NCBI GenBank assembly: GCA_902517895.1
Contig: CABYEA010000001.1
Location: 62,001 to 126,000, forward strand
Length of the DNA: 64,000 nt
From: an uncultured Bacteroidota bacterium
GTDB lineage: Bacteria; Bacteroidota; Bacteroidia; Flavobacteriales; Flavobacteriaceae
Reading direction: 5' to 3'
Part shown: positions 1 to 10,381 of the stretch, piece after piece
How the letters are laid out: every line of letters begins with the position of its first letter
Numbering within the stretch: position 1 is the first letter of the stretch
Program-made: the position numbers and the translations under genes
Notes under the pieces: model-generated
Databases searched by the model: none
The model's input: only the letters and a program-made list of their open reading frames with translations
What the model was told of the DNA's origin: nothing

Positions 1-721
1 GCCAGAATTTTTCGGTTAAATAATCTGAAAGATTTGTTCCTATGGCTTTTTCTAAAACCATGGCTAATAGTTGGGTGTCTCCACTAGAATACCTAAAGCT
101 TTGACCAGGTTTATTTTCAATTTCTTGCCTTAAAATAACGGACCTTAAATCGTTTGTAAAATAGCTTTCAGATGTAATATTTATAACACTGTAATATTTC
201 TCATTCCATTTCATTCCAGATGACATTGAAGCTAAATCCCCAACTGTTAATTCAGCTGCTAACCCGTCTTTATATTCTTCAAAAAAATCGCTAACCGGCT
301 GATCTAAACTTTTTATTTTACCCTCCATAATTGCCTTTCCCAGCATGCTTGTAACAATACTTTTTGCAACAGAAAATGAGTTTGAAATATCGTATTGTTT
401 ATGACCATCATAATACTTTTCAAAAAGGATACTGTCATTCTTAATGACCAAGAATGATTTTGTTTTTCTTTCTTCATTTAAAAACTTAAGCTTGTCAGAT
501 TCTTGAATCTCATTATAATATTTATGTAGCGCCCAAGGCTGAGGCTCAGAGCTTGTTATTTCTTTGTTATCAAAATATTCGTAATCAGAAATAAAAGCAG
601 TATTATTTCCAGTTAGATATATGGTTCGTATTCCTCTAAAGATGTAATCGATATTAAATACATAAATCAATAAAACTATAACCCCTAAAAAAACTATCAT
701 CCATTTTAAAATCTTTTTCAT
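1..721 (-). CDS. Serine hydrolase, beta-lactamase (class C) family, 3' end truncated at window edge
   Basis: Reverse strand reads MKKILKWMIVFLGVIVLLIYVF...KSFLVIKNDSILFEKYYDGHKQYDISNSFSVAKSIVTSML...FRYSSGDTQLLA; SxxK (SVAK) and YSS motifs; runs off position 1. Confidence 0.8.
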   Translation of the reverse strand, partial: MKKILKWMIVFLGVIVLLIYVFNIDYIFRGIRTIYLTGNNTAFISDYEYFDNKEITSSEPQPWALHKYYNEIQESDKLKFLNEERKTKSFLVIKNDSILFEKYYDGHKQYDISNSFSVAKSIVTSMLGKAIMEGKIKSLDQPVSDFFEEYKDGLAAELTVGDLASMSSGMKWNEKYYSVINITSESYFTNDLRSVILRQEIENKPGQSFRYSSGDTQLLAMVLEKAIGTNLSDYLTEKFW

Positions 722-857
722 TTTCCCTTATTTTTTGCCAAAGATATGAATTTAATATTCTAATTATTTGTATATATATGTAATGAAAATTTCTAGATTT
801 TTAAATTATTACTAAATTTATTTTAAACTAACAGCCCGTATATTCAAAATTATATAA

Positions 858-2291
858 ATGCCAAATAACAATATTTCATTAAGCTCAAGAATTTTTTATT
901 ACATGATGGTTTTTATTGTAGTTGAATCTATAATGATCGGCGGGGTAACCTTATATCAATTCAATAAAAAAAACTCTGAATATCACGAGGGAAGATTAGA
1001 AAGAAAAGAAAATAATCTACTTGTTGATATAAAATATGAGTTAAAAAAAAATGGAATTGATTCTATTGGTTTACTAAATAATAGCACGGTTTTGCAAATG
1101 GCTGATGTACATAATTTGGAATTTGAACTCTATAATTTAGAAGGAGTATTAATAAAAAGCTCAACTGCCTTAACAGGTGTTAGAGGAACTACTTTATTAG
1201 ATGGGAAAATTTTAGATTATTTTAAGGAGTTTAACGCTGGAAGATATGTCGTCAATGATAAAAACTCAAGCTACTTTAAATCATCTTATAATTTAGTTTC
1301 CAATTTTGAAAATCAACCATTAGGTATTATATACATCCCTTATTTTGCAGATGATTCAAGCAGTAAAGAAGAGTTAGGCGGATTTTTAATCAGCCTAGGT
1401 TTTGTTCATGGAAATATGATTTTGATAGCATTTATTATTGCATATTTTATATCAAATTTTGTTACTAAATCATTAGACTCTATTGGAGAAACTATAAAAA
1501 AAACTAATCTTCAAAATCAAAATGTTAAAATTAATGTGAAAAATACACCTCGAGAAGTGGTTGCATTAATTGACTCATATAATACAATGATAGATGAGCT
1601 AAAAAGTAGTGCTGTTAAACTTGCAAAAAGCGAAAGAGAAACTGCGTGGAGGGAGATGGCAAAACAGGTAGCTCATGAAATTAAAAACCCATTAACCCCC
1701 ATGAGATTGAGTATTCAAACATTTGAGCGAGGCTTTAGCAAAGGTGAGGACTTTAGTAAACAAAGAATAAGAGAATTTAGCGAATCTTTAATTCAGCAGA
1801 TTGATACTATGAGCTCTATTGCTACAGCATTTTCAGATTTTGCTGAAATGCCTGAGCCAAAAAAAGAAGAATTAAATGTTGTTGAGGTGGTTGAGCTTGC
1901 TATTGATATTTTTAACAGGGATCATATTAATTTTAAATATTCATCAAAAAAAATTCTTGCAAACTTTGACAGAACACAACTCATTAGAGTTATCACTAAT
2001 CTTTTGAAAAATGCGTTTCAAGCAATTCCAGACAATAGAGATCCCAAAATCGAAGTAAATATTTGTGAAAAAGACAACAATGTTGAGATTTCAATTTCTG
2101 ATAATGGATATGGTATATCAAAAACCGATATGAAAAAAATATTTGAGCCTAGCTTTACAACAAAATCTAGTGGAATGGGATTGGGCTTATCAATGATAAA
2201 AAGTATAGTAACAGCCTATAATGGTCAGATAACTTTTAAATCGAAGAGTAATGTAGGAACTACTTTTAATATTACCTTTCCAAAAAATTAA
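858..2291 (+). CDS. Sensor histidine kinase (HAMP + HisKA + HATPase_c)
   Basis: VAHEIKNPLTPMRLS H-box, NLLKNAFQA N-box, DNGYGIS, GMGLGLSM. Confidence 0.9.
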   Translation: MPNNNISLSSRIFYYMMVFIVVESIMIGGVTLYQFNKKNSEYHEGRLERKENNLLVDIKYELKKNGIDSIGLLNNSTVLQMADVHNLEFELYNLEGVLIKSSTALTGVRGTTLLDGKILDYFKEFNAGRYVVNDKNSSYFKSSYNLVSNFENQPLGIIYIPYFADDSSSKEELGGFLISLGFVHGNMILIAFIIAYFISNFVTKSLDSIGETIKKTNLQNQNVKINVKNTPREVVALIDSYNTMIDELKSSAVKLAKSERETAWREMAKQVAHEIKNPLTPMRLSIQTFERGFSKGEDFSKQRIREFSESLIQQIDTMSSIATAFSDFAEMPEPKKEELNVVEVVELAIDIFNRDHINFKYSSKKILANFDRTQLIRVITNLLKNAFQAIPDNRDPKIEVNICEKDNNVEISISDNGYGISKTDMKKIFEPSFTTKSSGMGLGLSMIKSIVTAYNGQITFKSKSNVGTTFNITFPKN

Positions 2292-3073
2292 TGAATATGT
2301 CGTACAAAAATCTAACATATGAAATTCAAAATCGCATTAATATTATAGCTATTAATAGACCGGAAAAACTTAATGCTTTGAATATGCAAACATTTTCTGA
2401 AATTGATCATGCTGTTAAATTATCTATAGCAAATTCAGATATCAGATTAATAATCATAACAGGAGTTGGAGAAAAAGCATTTATAGCAGGAGCTGATATT
2501 AAAGAGCTTGTGAGCTTTACAATGGAACAAGCCTTTGAGCTTTCAGAATCAGGTCATAAAATATTATCGGAAACTATTGAAAATTCTCCAAAACCAATAA
2601 TAGCTGCAATAAATGGTTATGCGCTTGGAGGCGGTTTAGAAATAGCAATGGCATGTCACATAAGAATTGCCTCTGAAAATTCCAAAATGGGAATGCCTGA
2701 GGTATCGCTCGGTTTGATCCCTGGTTATGGTGGTACACAGAGATTACCTCAACTCATCGGAAAAGGAAGAGCCATGGATATGATTATGACCGGAAAAATG
2801 ATTGATGCTAACGAAGCTTTAGCTTTTGGTTTAATAAACTATAAAACTTCGCAGGAGCAATTAATGATTTTTACAAAAGATTTAGCTAAAAGAATTTTAT
2901 TAAACTCCTCAAATGGAATAAAAAACGCTATTAAAAGTGTAAATGCGAATTATATTGATGGTATAAATGGTTATGGGGTTGAAATTAATGAATTCAGTAA
3001 ATGTTTTGAAACGAAAGAGTTTATTGAAGGAACCACCGCATTTTTAAATAAACGAGATCCAGACTTTAACTAA
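2291..3073 (+). CDS. Enoyl-CoA hydratase/isomerase (crotonase) family
   Basis: INRPEKLNALN, AFIAGADIKEL, GYALGGGLEIAMACHIRIA, PEVSLGLIPGYGGTQRLPQLIGKGRA. Confidence 0.92.
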   Translation: MNMSYKNLTYEIQNRINIIAINRPEKLNALNMQTFSEIDHAVKLSIANSDIRLIIITGVGEKAFIAGADIKELVSFTMEQAFELSESGHKILSETIENSPKPIIAAINGYALGGGLEIAMACHIRIASENSKMGMPEVSLGLIPGYGGTQRLPQLIGKGRAMDMIMTGKMIDANEALAFGLINYKTSQEQLMIFTKDLAKRILLNSSNGIKNAIKSVNANYIDGINGYGVEINEFSKCFETKEFIEGTTAFLNKRDPDFN

Positions 3074-3137
3074 ACATTATGTGTTTTTTAACACCGCTTA
3101 CATAAAAATATAGGATATTCGCAAGAAAATAATCAAA

Positions 3138-5150
3138 TTGAAAAGAATTGCTTTTTTACTTTTCCTTTGCATATTTCAGCTATCAATCTCCCAGCAGAAA
3201 GATCTTATAGAAGTTAACATAGAAGCAACAGTTTTAGATTATGAAACGAATATTGGAATTCCTTTTTCCGAGGTAAAATTTATTGCTAAAAATATTGGAG
3301 TATTGACCGATAAAAATGGCAATTTTTCATTAAACTATATTGATCAAGACATTAACAATGATGATATATTCATTATCACAGCTTATGGCTATGATACTAT
3401 CAAAACAAAATCTAAAAACCTCTATAAATTTTTAAACAATACAAATAAATTTTTCTTAAAAAAATCACGAGAATCTAATCAATGGTTTGATGAAAAAGAT
3501 ACTAGTGATAATTATTTGTTTGGTAAAGTATTCACTGCAAAGGGGCCAATTCAAGGAGCTTCAATAAAAGTTAAAAATTCACTTATTGAGTCCAAATCAG
3601 ATTTTGAAGGGTTTTTTAAAATTAAAGCAGATATTAACGATATTTTATCTGTTAATTATTTAGGAATGATCGAAAAGCAATTATTAGTGGAGAGCTTAGA
3701 TGATAAATATATTTTATTAAAAACTAATGCTCAAATTTTAGATGAGGTAACTATTACCGGCAATAAGGACCCCTCTGATAATATTGATACTGGTTATGGT
3801 GAAAGAAATAAAAAATCTATTGGCTTCTCTACATCTACAATTACTTCCGAAAATATTTCAGTAGGAGCAACAACCATAATTGATGTTATACGTGGTAAGT
3901 TTGCAAACGTACAGGTTCAGGAGGCATTATCAACTGGAGCTAAAACTCAAATCTATGTTCGAGGAGGGTCACTTTCCATTAATAATGTTTCTGCAGCCAT
4001 ATTTGATGTGGATGGATTGATTTATGAGGAAGTTCCAGATTTTATCGACCCACAACAGATTGAAAGTATAACTCTGTTAAGATCTTTAGCCTCAACTAAT
4101 CGATACGGTAGTCAGGGAAGAGGAGGAGTGTTTTTAGTTAAACTAAAGTCACAATCAAAAAAAGCTGAAAGGCTTTTAAACTCTCTAAGGGTCAAGGGAA
4201 ATGACTACACAGAAAAAGTTTTTACTATTGATTTAGACTCATTAAAACCTTATTATATAACTGATTATATAAATTCACAATCACTTAGTCAAGCAAAAAG
4301 ACTATTTAAAAATATGATAGATGAAGTTTATAAGTTTTCAATCCCCTTTCACATTGAGTCATTTGATTACTTTGTAAATTTTGATAAAGAATTTTCGATT
4401 AATATTTTGAGATCGATAGCTAAAAAAGCAAAGGATAATGCCAAGGCCTTAAAAACTATAGCTTACAAACTAGAGGAGATCGGAGATTTCCACAGCGCTA
4501 AAATTGTGTATCAAAGATTACTTAAGATTAGACCCTTGGATGAACAAACATACAGAGACTTGGCTCTTATATATATGAAGAATCGAGAATATGATTTATC
4601 AGCAAGCACATATGATATGATGTTAAATGACAAGCTTAGTTCGGTAAATATTCAGGGTTTACAAGAAACTGTCGTAAATGAGGCAGCACACTTATATTGG
4701 ACCAAAGCTGATAAACTTGGCTCTTCAGACTTCCCCTTAAATAAACTTAAAACTTTTATACCCAAAAACGATTGGAAAAACTTTGGAAATGATTATCGTA
4801 TTATTTTTGAATGGAATGATCCATTGGCTGAATTTAATATTCAATTTGTTGATCCAAAAAAGAAATACTATAATTGGTCACATACCATCTTAGATAATAG
4901 AGATTTATTAGAAGATGAGTTAAACTATGGGTATAATACCGAGGAATTTATAATTGAAAAATCCAATAAGGGCCAATGGATTATTAATTTAGAAAATTAC
5001 TCAATTCAGGATATATCAAATCCAACCTTTTTGAAGTTCACGGTTTATAAAAACTATGGAAGGGAAAACGAAATTAAAAAAATTCAAGTTATTGATTTGA
5101 GCAAATTGAAGCAAAAAATCAATTTAGATGTTTTAAACTACTATAACTAG
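3138..5150 (+). CDS. Carboxypeptidase-regulatory-like + TonB-plug domain protein with C-terminal TPR-like region, no barrel
   Basis: LDEVTITGNK..., IDVIRGKFANVQV...IYVRGGSLSINNVSAAIFDVDG...IESITLLRSLASTNRYGSQGRGGVFLVKLK; then helical TPR-like repeats. Confidence 0.75.
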   Translation: MKRIAFLLFLCIFQLSISQQKDLIEVNIEATVLDYETNIGIPFSEVKFIAKNIGVLTDKNGNFSLNYIDQDINNDDIFIITAYGYDTIKTKSKNLYKFLNNTNKFFLKKSRESNQWFDEKDTSDNYLFGKVFTAKGPIQGASIKVKNSLIESKSDFEGFFKIKADINDILSVNYLGMIEKQLLVESLDDKYILLKTNAQILDEVTITGNKDPSDNIDTGYGERNKKSIGFSTSTITSENISVGATTIIDVIRGKFANVQVQEALSTGAKTQIYVRGGSLSINNVSAAIFDVDGLIYEEVPDFIDPQQIESITLLRSLASTNRYGSQGRGGVFLVKLKSQSKKAERLLNSLRVKGNDYTEKVFTIDLDSLKPYYITDYINSQSLSQAKRLFKNMIDEVYKFSIPFHIESFDYFVNFDKEFSINILRSIAKKAKDNAKALKTIAYKLEEIGDFHSAKIVYQRLLKIRPLDEQTYRDLALIYMKNREYDLSASTYDMMLNDKLSSVNIQGLQETVVNEAAHLYWTKADKLGSSDFPLNKLKTFIPKNDWKNFGNDYRIIFEWNDPLAEFNIQFVDPKKKYYNWSHTILDNRDLLEDELNYGYNTEEFIIEKSNKGQWIINLENYSIQDISNPTFLKFTVYKNYGRENEIKKIQVIDLSKLKQKINLDVLNYYN

Positions 5151-5557
5151 CAATGTTCGCTGTAGGCTGCTTTTAAGTTTTCAGAAATCATTTCTGCAGA
5201 TCTTCCCTCAATGTGGTGTCTTTCTAGCATATGAACCAATTCACCATCTTTAAATAAAGCAATTGCTGGTGAACTGGGCGGAAAAGGAGCCAGATAATAT
5301 CTTACTTTTTCAACGGCATCTTGGTCAACACCTGCAAAAGCGGTTGTAAGGTAATTAGGTTTTTTATCATGAGACAAACTTGTGATTGCACCTGGTCTTG
5401 CATTAGCTGCTGCACACCCACATACTGAGTTTACAACTACTAAGGTTGTGCCTTTATTAGAAATCATTTTATCAACATCTTGAACTGACTTTAGTTCACT
5501 AAAACCTTGATCGGTAAGTTGTTTTCTCATAGGAAAAACTAGTTCTTCTGGGTACAT
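5147..5557 (-). CDS. BrxA/BrxB family bacilliredoxin
   Basis: VVNSVCGCAAANARPGAITSL motif. Confidence 0.9.
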   Translation of the reverse strand: MYPEELVFPMRKQLTDQGFSELKSVQDVDKMISNKGTTLVVVNSVCGCAAANARPGAITSLSHDKKPNYLTTAFAGVDQDAVEKVRYYLAPFPPSSPAIALFKDGELVHMLERHHIEGRSAEMISENLKAAYSEHC

Positions 5558-5643
5558 ATCTAGAATAATTATAAATTACTGCAAATATAAAATGTTTTAT
5601 TATAAAATTTGTTTTGTTTTCTTATTTTCGTCAAAATACAATT

Positions 5644-6501
5644 ATGGAAACAATCAAGTTGAATTTGGAAGAGTTTTTTGTTAGCTTAAATAACCCTGTC
5701 CTTCAGGCTTTTTTTGCTGGGTTATTCACCTGGATAGTAACAGCCATAGGAGCTGCTCTAGTATTTTTCTTTAAGTCTGCGAACAGAAAGCTTTTAGATG
5801 CAGCTTTAGGCTTTACTGGAGGCGTGATGATTGCTGCAAGCTTTTGGTCACTTTTATCGCCTGCAATCTCTGCCGTTGAAAAACAGCACGAGCTGGGTCT
5901 AACAAATTTACCCTCCTTTTTACCGCCTGCAATAGGATTTTTCTTCGGTGCATTTTTCATATATTTTCTTGACAAAAAAATCCCACACCTACACTTGTTT
6001 AAAAAAATTGAGGAAGCAGAGGGTCCTAAAACGGATCTGAAAAAAACCGAATTGCTTGTGTTAGCGATTGCAATTCATAATATTCCAGAAGGTTTAGCTG
6101 TAGGAGTAGCTTTTGGTGCACTGGCATCAGGAATGGATATTGGATTAACTCTTGGTGGAGCTATAGCGCTTGCAATAGGAATGGGATTACAAAATGCTCC
6201 CGAAGGGTTTGCAGTTTCTATGCCTATGAGACGAGCTGGTTTCAGTAGATTTAAATCATGGCAGTGGGGTCAACTTTCTGCAATTGTTGAACCAATTTTT
6301 GCAGTAATTGGAGCTTCAATAGTAATATTAGTATATCCAATACTTCCATATGCTTTAGCCTTCGCTGCTGGTGCAATGATATTCATTGTTGTAGAAGAGG
6401 TAATTCCTGAAAGTCAAAGCGGCGGAAATGCTGATATTGCCACAATGGGACTAATTGCTGGATTTATAGTTATGATGTGTTTAGATGTAGCTCTGGGATA
6501 G
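5644..6501 (+). CDS. ZIP family metal transporter
   Basis: HNIPEGLAVGVAFG and NAPEGFAVSMPMRRAGFS motifs; likely start at 5644 rather than ORF start 5614. Confidence 0.9.
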   Translation: METIKLNLEEFFVSLNNPVLQAFFAGLFTWIVTAIGAALVFFFKSANRKLLDAALGFTGGVMIAASFWSLLSPAISAVEKQHELGLTNLPSFLPPAIGFFFGAFFIYFLDKKIPHLHLFKKIEEAEGPKTDLKKTELLVLAIAIHNIPEGLAVGVAFGALASGMDIGLTLGGAIALAIGMGLQNAPEGFAVSMPMRRAGFSRFKSWQWGQLSAIVEPIFAVIGASIVILVYPILPYALAFAAGAMIFIVVEEVIPESQSGGNADIATMGLIAGFIVMMCLDVALG

Positions 6502-6503
6502 GC

Positions 6504-7043
6504 TTATTTTCTTACAGCATTTGCTATTTCCTCAAAATTAACATCATGGTATGAAAAATATTGGCTAGACATAAGCTTATCACCATATAAATTCAACCAG
6601 TCTCTGTGAAATGAAAGTTCAATATTCGTTGGAGGCATTATATTAAACTCAACCTTATATAACTCGTTTTTTTCACCAGGCAGAGAGATATTCCTTGCAT
6701 AATGATAATTATCAATAAGATTGATATGGGGGGTGAGATCAACGAACGTACTTAAACCCGTCTCTTGGTTCGTAATTCTAGAAGTAATATGCAGATAAGC
6801 AACAAAACCAGACGTAGGCGTACCCTCAGGTATATTTTTATTATCCCAATTTACTCTTGCTTCAATATGAATATTTGTATCCTTTTCCTTAAGGTGCATT
6901 CCGCTTGGCATCACATGATCCTTTATGGCGCCTTCGAATATAAAGACAATTCCCGGATCAACTATCTCTTTTCCGATTATCAATTCTTGTGAAGTAACTA
7001 GATTAAATTTTAAAAGAAAAATTGTAATTAATATATATTTCAT
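6504..7043 (-). CDS. Periplasmic protein resembling the P19/Tp34 iron/copper-binding family
   Basis: Signal peptide; MPSGMHLKEKDTNIHIEARVNW...GFVAYLHITSRITNQETG...NIMPPTNIELSFHRDW resembles P19/Tp34; next to SCO. Confidence 0.55.
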   Translation of the reverse strand: MKYILITIFLLKFNLVTSQELIIGKEIVDPGIVFIFEGAIKDHVMPSGMHLKEKDTNIHIEARVNWDNKNIPEGTPTSGFVAYLHITSRITNQETGLSTFVDLTPHINLIDNYHYARNISLPGEKNELYKVEFNIMPPTNIELSFHRDWLNLYGDKLMSSQYFSYHDVNFEEIANAVRK

Positions 7044-7047
7044 TTTT

Positions 7048-7719
7048 TTATTTGTTATATGATTGCTTAAGAACATCTATATCTTTCAATAGCCGATTTA
7101 TCTCCTCAGAATTTGTCCCATCATAAAAACCTCTAATTTGTTTTTCTTTATCGATCAGCATGAAATTTTCAGTGTGAATCATGTCAAATTCGTTAAAGTT
7201 ACTGTCTTCAACGGCAAGATAGGATTTTCTTGCCAGATCATATATTTGTTTTTTATCTCCTGTAACTAGATTCCACTTAGAATCATCAACTTTGTTTTCG
7301 AGCGCATATTTTTTTAGCTGCTTAACGTTATCAATCTTTGGAATCACCGTGTGAGATAAAAGTAAAATTTCATTGTCATTTTTAAGTTCTTCTTGTAGTT
7401 GGTACATATTTTTAGTCATTACAGGACAGATGTCTTGACATGTTGTAAAAAAGAAATCAGCAACATAAATTTTATTATTATAAAATTCTTGTGTTATTTT
7501 TTGCCCATTTTGATTTGTTAATTCAAAATCAGATATTTTGTGGTATTTAGCAATATGAATTATTGAAGAGTCTACAAGTTTCTCGTTTACTTCAGCTGGT
7601 TGATATACAGGTAATACTTCAACAGGTTTTAGAATTACGTAAAATATATAAACAGCTGCTGCAGAAAAAATTAAAATGAATCCTACAGTTATAAAATCTC
7701 TTTTTCTAAATAGCTTCAA
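7048..7719 (-). CDS. SCO1/SenC family protein (copper chaperone / thioredoxin-like)
   Basis: ADFFFTTCQDICPVMTKNMYQLQ (CxxxC), DMIHTENFMLIDKE. Confidence 0.9.
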   Translation of the reverse strand: MKLFRKRDFITVGFILIFSAAAVYIFYVILKPVEVLPVYQPAEVNEKLVDSSIIHIAKYHKISDFELTNQNGQKITQEFYNNKIYVADFFFTTCQDICPVMTKNMYQLQEELKNDNEILLLSHTVIPKIDNVKQLKKYALENKVDDSKWNLVTGDKKQIYDLARKSYLAVEDSNFNEFDMIHTENFMLIDKEKQIRGFYDGTNSEEINRLLKDIDVLKQSYNK

Positions 7720-7834
7720 ATTGAACCAAATTTTGCGGTATGCAAAAATACAACAGTTTTACATTAAATAATCAAAATAGATATTTTTAATTTACTATTA
7801 ATCAATTACTTTTGTCAGCTAATTAAACAAGTCT

Positions 7835-9181
7835 ATGGAAATCTTAATTAAAGTTTCACAATTTATTTTAAGTCTTTCTTTAATTATTGTTTTGCATGAG
7901 TTTGGTCATTATTGGCCTGCGAAATATTTTAAAATAAAAGTTGAAAAGTTTTACTTATTCTTTGATGTTAATTTTTCATTATTTAAGAAAAAAATTGGAG
8001 AAACTGAGTGGGGTATAGGTTGGTTACCTCTTGGCGGATATGTCAAGATTGCCGGAATGATTGATGAAAGTATGGATAAGGAGCAAATGGCAAAACCTCC
8101 AAAACCTTGGGAGTTTAGATCAAAACCCTCATGGCAAAGGCTTATTGTTATGTTAGGTGGGGTGACCATTAATTTTATTTTAGCAATTATTATCTATATC
8201 GGATTAGCTTATAGTTATGGTTCTTCATCAATTTCAACAGATTCAATCAAAGATGGATACTTAATCAGTAACCCTGTATTATTAGATTCTGGCTTTAAAA
8301 CAGGTGATAAAATTTTGACTGTCGATGGAGAAAAAATAAGCACATATTCTGAGTTGAGAAAATCAATTATTGGATCAACAACGTATCAAGTTGACAGGGA
8401 TGGAGATATAATCGAAATAAATTTGCCAGTTGATTTTCTTGGCAAATTATCCTCAATTGAAGATATGTCTTCATTTGAGTTTAGAATGCCATTTATTATT
8501 CAAAGTGTATCTGAAGAATCTTTAAACAAAGATTACGATATTAGACAAGGTGATATTGTACTATCACTAAATGGCCAAGAGATTAAATATGCTGATCAAA
8601 TAACAACTCTATTGAAAGAAAACTCTAATAGAACAATAGAGGTTGAGCTCTTAAGAGATTCTTTTAGATTGAAAAAAACATTAAACGTTGATGAAAACGG
8701 AAACTTAGGAATTTTTCATGGCGCTACTGTGAAAGATATGGTAGATTTAGGATATATGGAAGTTGTTCAAAATTCATATTCTTTACTTGAAAGTATACCT
8801 GTTGGATTAAATAAATTTGTTTCTTTTACGGGCTTTTATCTTGAACAGTTTGTTGCTATTTTTAACCCAAGTACGGGAGCATATAAAGGCCTTGGAGGTT
8901 TTATTGCCATAGGAAACATTTTTCCATCTTCTTGGGATTGGCAATCATTTTGGAGTACTACTGCTTTTCTCTCGATTATGTTAGGAGTTTTAAATTTATT
9001 ACCTATTCCTGCCTTAGATGGAGGTCATGCAATGTTTTTAGTTTATGAGATGGTCTCAGGAAGAAAACCATCGGATAAATTCATGGAAACTGTACAGGTA
9101 ATAGGTTTCATAATTTTATTGGCATTGGTCATATTTGCAAACGGAAATGACATATATAAATTATTCAATTTTATAGTTTGA
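7835..9181 (+). CDS. rseP: RIP metalloprotease RseP
   Basis: LHEFGHYWPAKY (HExxH), PDZ regions, LNLLPIPALDGGHAMFL. Confidence 0.93.
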   Translation: MEILIKVSQFILSLSLIIVLHEFGHYWPAKYFKIKVEKFYLFFDVNFSLFKKKIGETEWGIGWLPLGGYVKIAGMIDESMDKEQMAKPPKPWEFRSKPSWQRLIVMLGGVTINFILAIIIYIGLAYSYGSSSISTDSIKDGYLISNPVLLDSGFKTGDKILTVDGEKISTYSELRKSIIGSTTYQVDRDGDIIEINLPVDFLGKLSSIEDMSSFEFRMPFIIQSVSEESLNKDYDIRQGDIVLSLNGQEIKYADQITTLLKENSNRTIEVELLRDSFRLKKTLNVDENGNLGIFHGATVKDMVDLGYMEVVQNSYSLLESIPVGLNKFVSFTGFYLEQFVAIFNPSTGAYKGLGGFIAIGNIFPSSWDWQSFWSTTAFLSIMLGVLNLLPIPALDGGHAMFLVYEMVSGRKPSDKFMETVQVIGFIILLALVIFANGNDIYKLFNFIV

Positions 9182-9182
9182 C

Positions 9183-9923
9183 ATGGGGTGGTTTTATAAC
9201 TTACTATTCCTTTGGATATTTATTGGGCTATTTATATTTATATACTTAATCTACTCAAAAACTATTGCTCCTTACGGCAGGCATTCAAATTCAAAATGGG
9301 GAATTACTATCGATAATAAATGGGGCTGGTTTTGGATGGAATTACCTGCTCTGGTCTTAATGCCAGTAATAGTTCTAATTTCACCTGTTGAAAAAAATAA
9401 AATCATAATATTAATACTTTCATTATGGATTTTACATTATTTCTATAGAACCATATTATTTCCAATTAAGCTTAACACTAAAGGAAAAAAGATGCCTTTA
9501 GTGATTGTGATTAGTGCATTCATTTTTAATTTATTTAATGGATTTTTTGTCGGTTATGAGATAGGAAATATATCACAACTTGATTTTGGAATTAATACAC
9601 TCATTGGACTAATCATATTTTTTACTGGAATGTATATTAATAGATCCTCTGATAATAAATTAATATCCTTACGTAAAGAAAATAAAGAGTATCAAATTCC
9701 TCAGGGAGGTATCTTTGAATATATTTCTTGTCCAAATCATTTTGGTGAAATTGTTGAGTGGATAGGATTTGCTATAATTGTTTTTAATTTCGGAGCTGCA
9801 AGCTTTGCATTATGGACTTCCTTTAACTTAATTCCAAGAGCTTTAAACCACCACAATTGGTACATTAATTCTTTTAAAGAATATCCTAATAAAAGAAGAG
9901 CAATAATACCTTTTATTCTTTAA
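9183..9923 (+). CDS. Steroid 5-alpha-reductase-like / DUF1295-type membrane methyltransferase fold
   Basis: GIFEYISCPNHFGEIVEWIGFAI...NLIPRALNHHNWYINSFKEYPNKRRAIIPFI. Confidence 0.8.
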   Translation: MGWFYNLLFLWIFIGLFIFIYLIYSKTIAPYGRHSNSKWGITIDNKWGWFWMELPALVLMPVIVLISPVEKNKIIILILSLWILHYFYRTILFPIKLNTKGKKMPLVIVISAFIFNLFNGFFVGYEIGNISQLDFGINTLIGLIIFFTGMYINRSSDNKLISLRKENKEYQIPQGGIFEYISCPNHFGEIVEWIGFAIIVFNFGAASFALWTSFNLIPRALNHHNWYINSFKEYPNKRRAIIPFIL

Positions 9924-10004
9924 ATTTTCAGATGTAAAGATTTAATTAAAAAAAAATCAAATTTTAAAAATATTACATATATTTGCCCTCACAGAAAAGT
10001 AAAT

Positions 10005-10078
10005 TCCTCCTTAGCTCAGTTGGTTAGAGCATCTGACTGTTAATCAGAGGGTCCTAAGTTCGAGTCTTAGAGGGGGAG
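10005..10078 (+). tRNA. tRNA-Asn (GTT)
   Basis: Cloverleaf TCCTCCT...TCTGACTGTTAATCAGA...GTTCGAGTC...AGGGGGA; anticodon GTT. Confidence 0.93.
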
Positions 10079-10105
10079 CAAGCTTAACCGCTACACTACT
10101 CAGAT

Positions 10106-10140
10106 AAAAGCCTTCGAGAAATCGGGGGCTTCTTTTTTTA
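10106..10140 (+). terminator. Probable tRNA-Asn terminator / att-like sequence
   Basis: AAGCC...GGCTT stem followed by a T-run; near-identical copy at 13538-13570. Confidence 0.6.
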
Positions 10141-10217
10141 TATCAATTATTAATGAACTTGCTTAAAGTTAGTAAAAAAGTGGCAACTATATGGCAACTC
10201 ATTTGGCACTCTTATCG

Positions 10218-10379
10218 CTAACCACAATCAGGATAGCAATTTGTAAAATTTGGTAAATTCCAAGTATCTAAACCGCCTTCCTCACATTCACACCAATCAC
10301 TACAATCGGTTACATTTTCTACATCCCAAGAACTTAAATCTTGGTTAAATGCACAAGCGCTACTAAACATATTCTCCAT
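10218..10379 (-). pseudogene. Fragment of BspA-like (DUF285) surface protein
   Basis: Reverse strand (TN)MENMFSSACAFNQDLSSWDVENVTDC...CYPDCG*; the FNQDLSSWDVxNVT repeat is diagnostic. Confidence 0.75.
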
Positions 10380-10381
10380 AT

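Noticed and set aside
5703-5975. Minus-strand ORF inside the ZIP gene
   Set aside because: Fully antisense to a well-supported CDS with no signal of its own.
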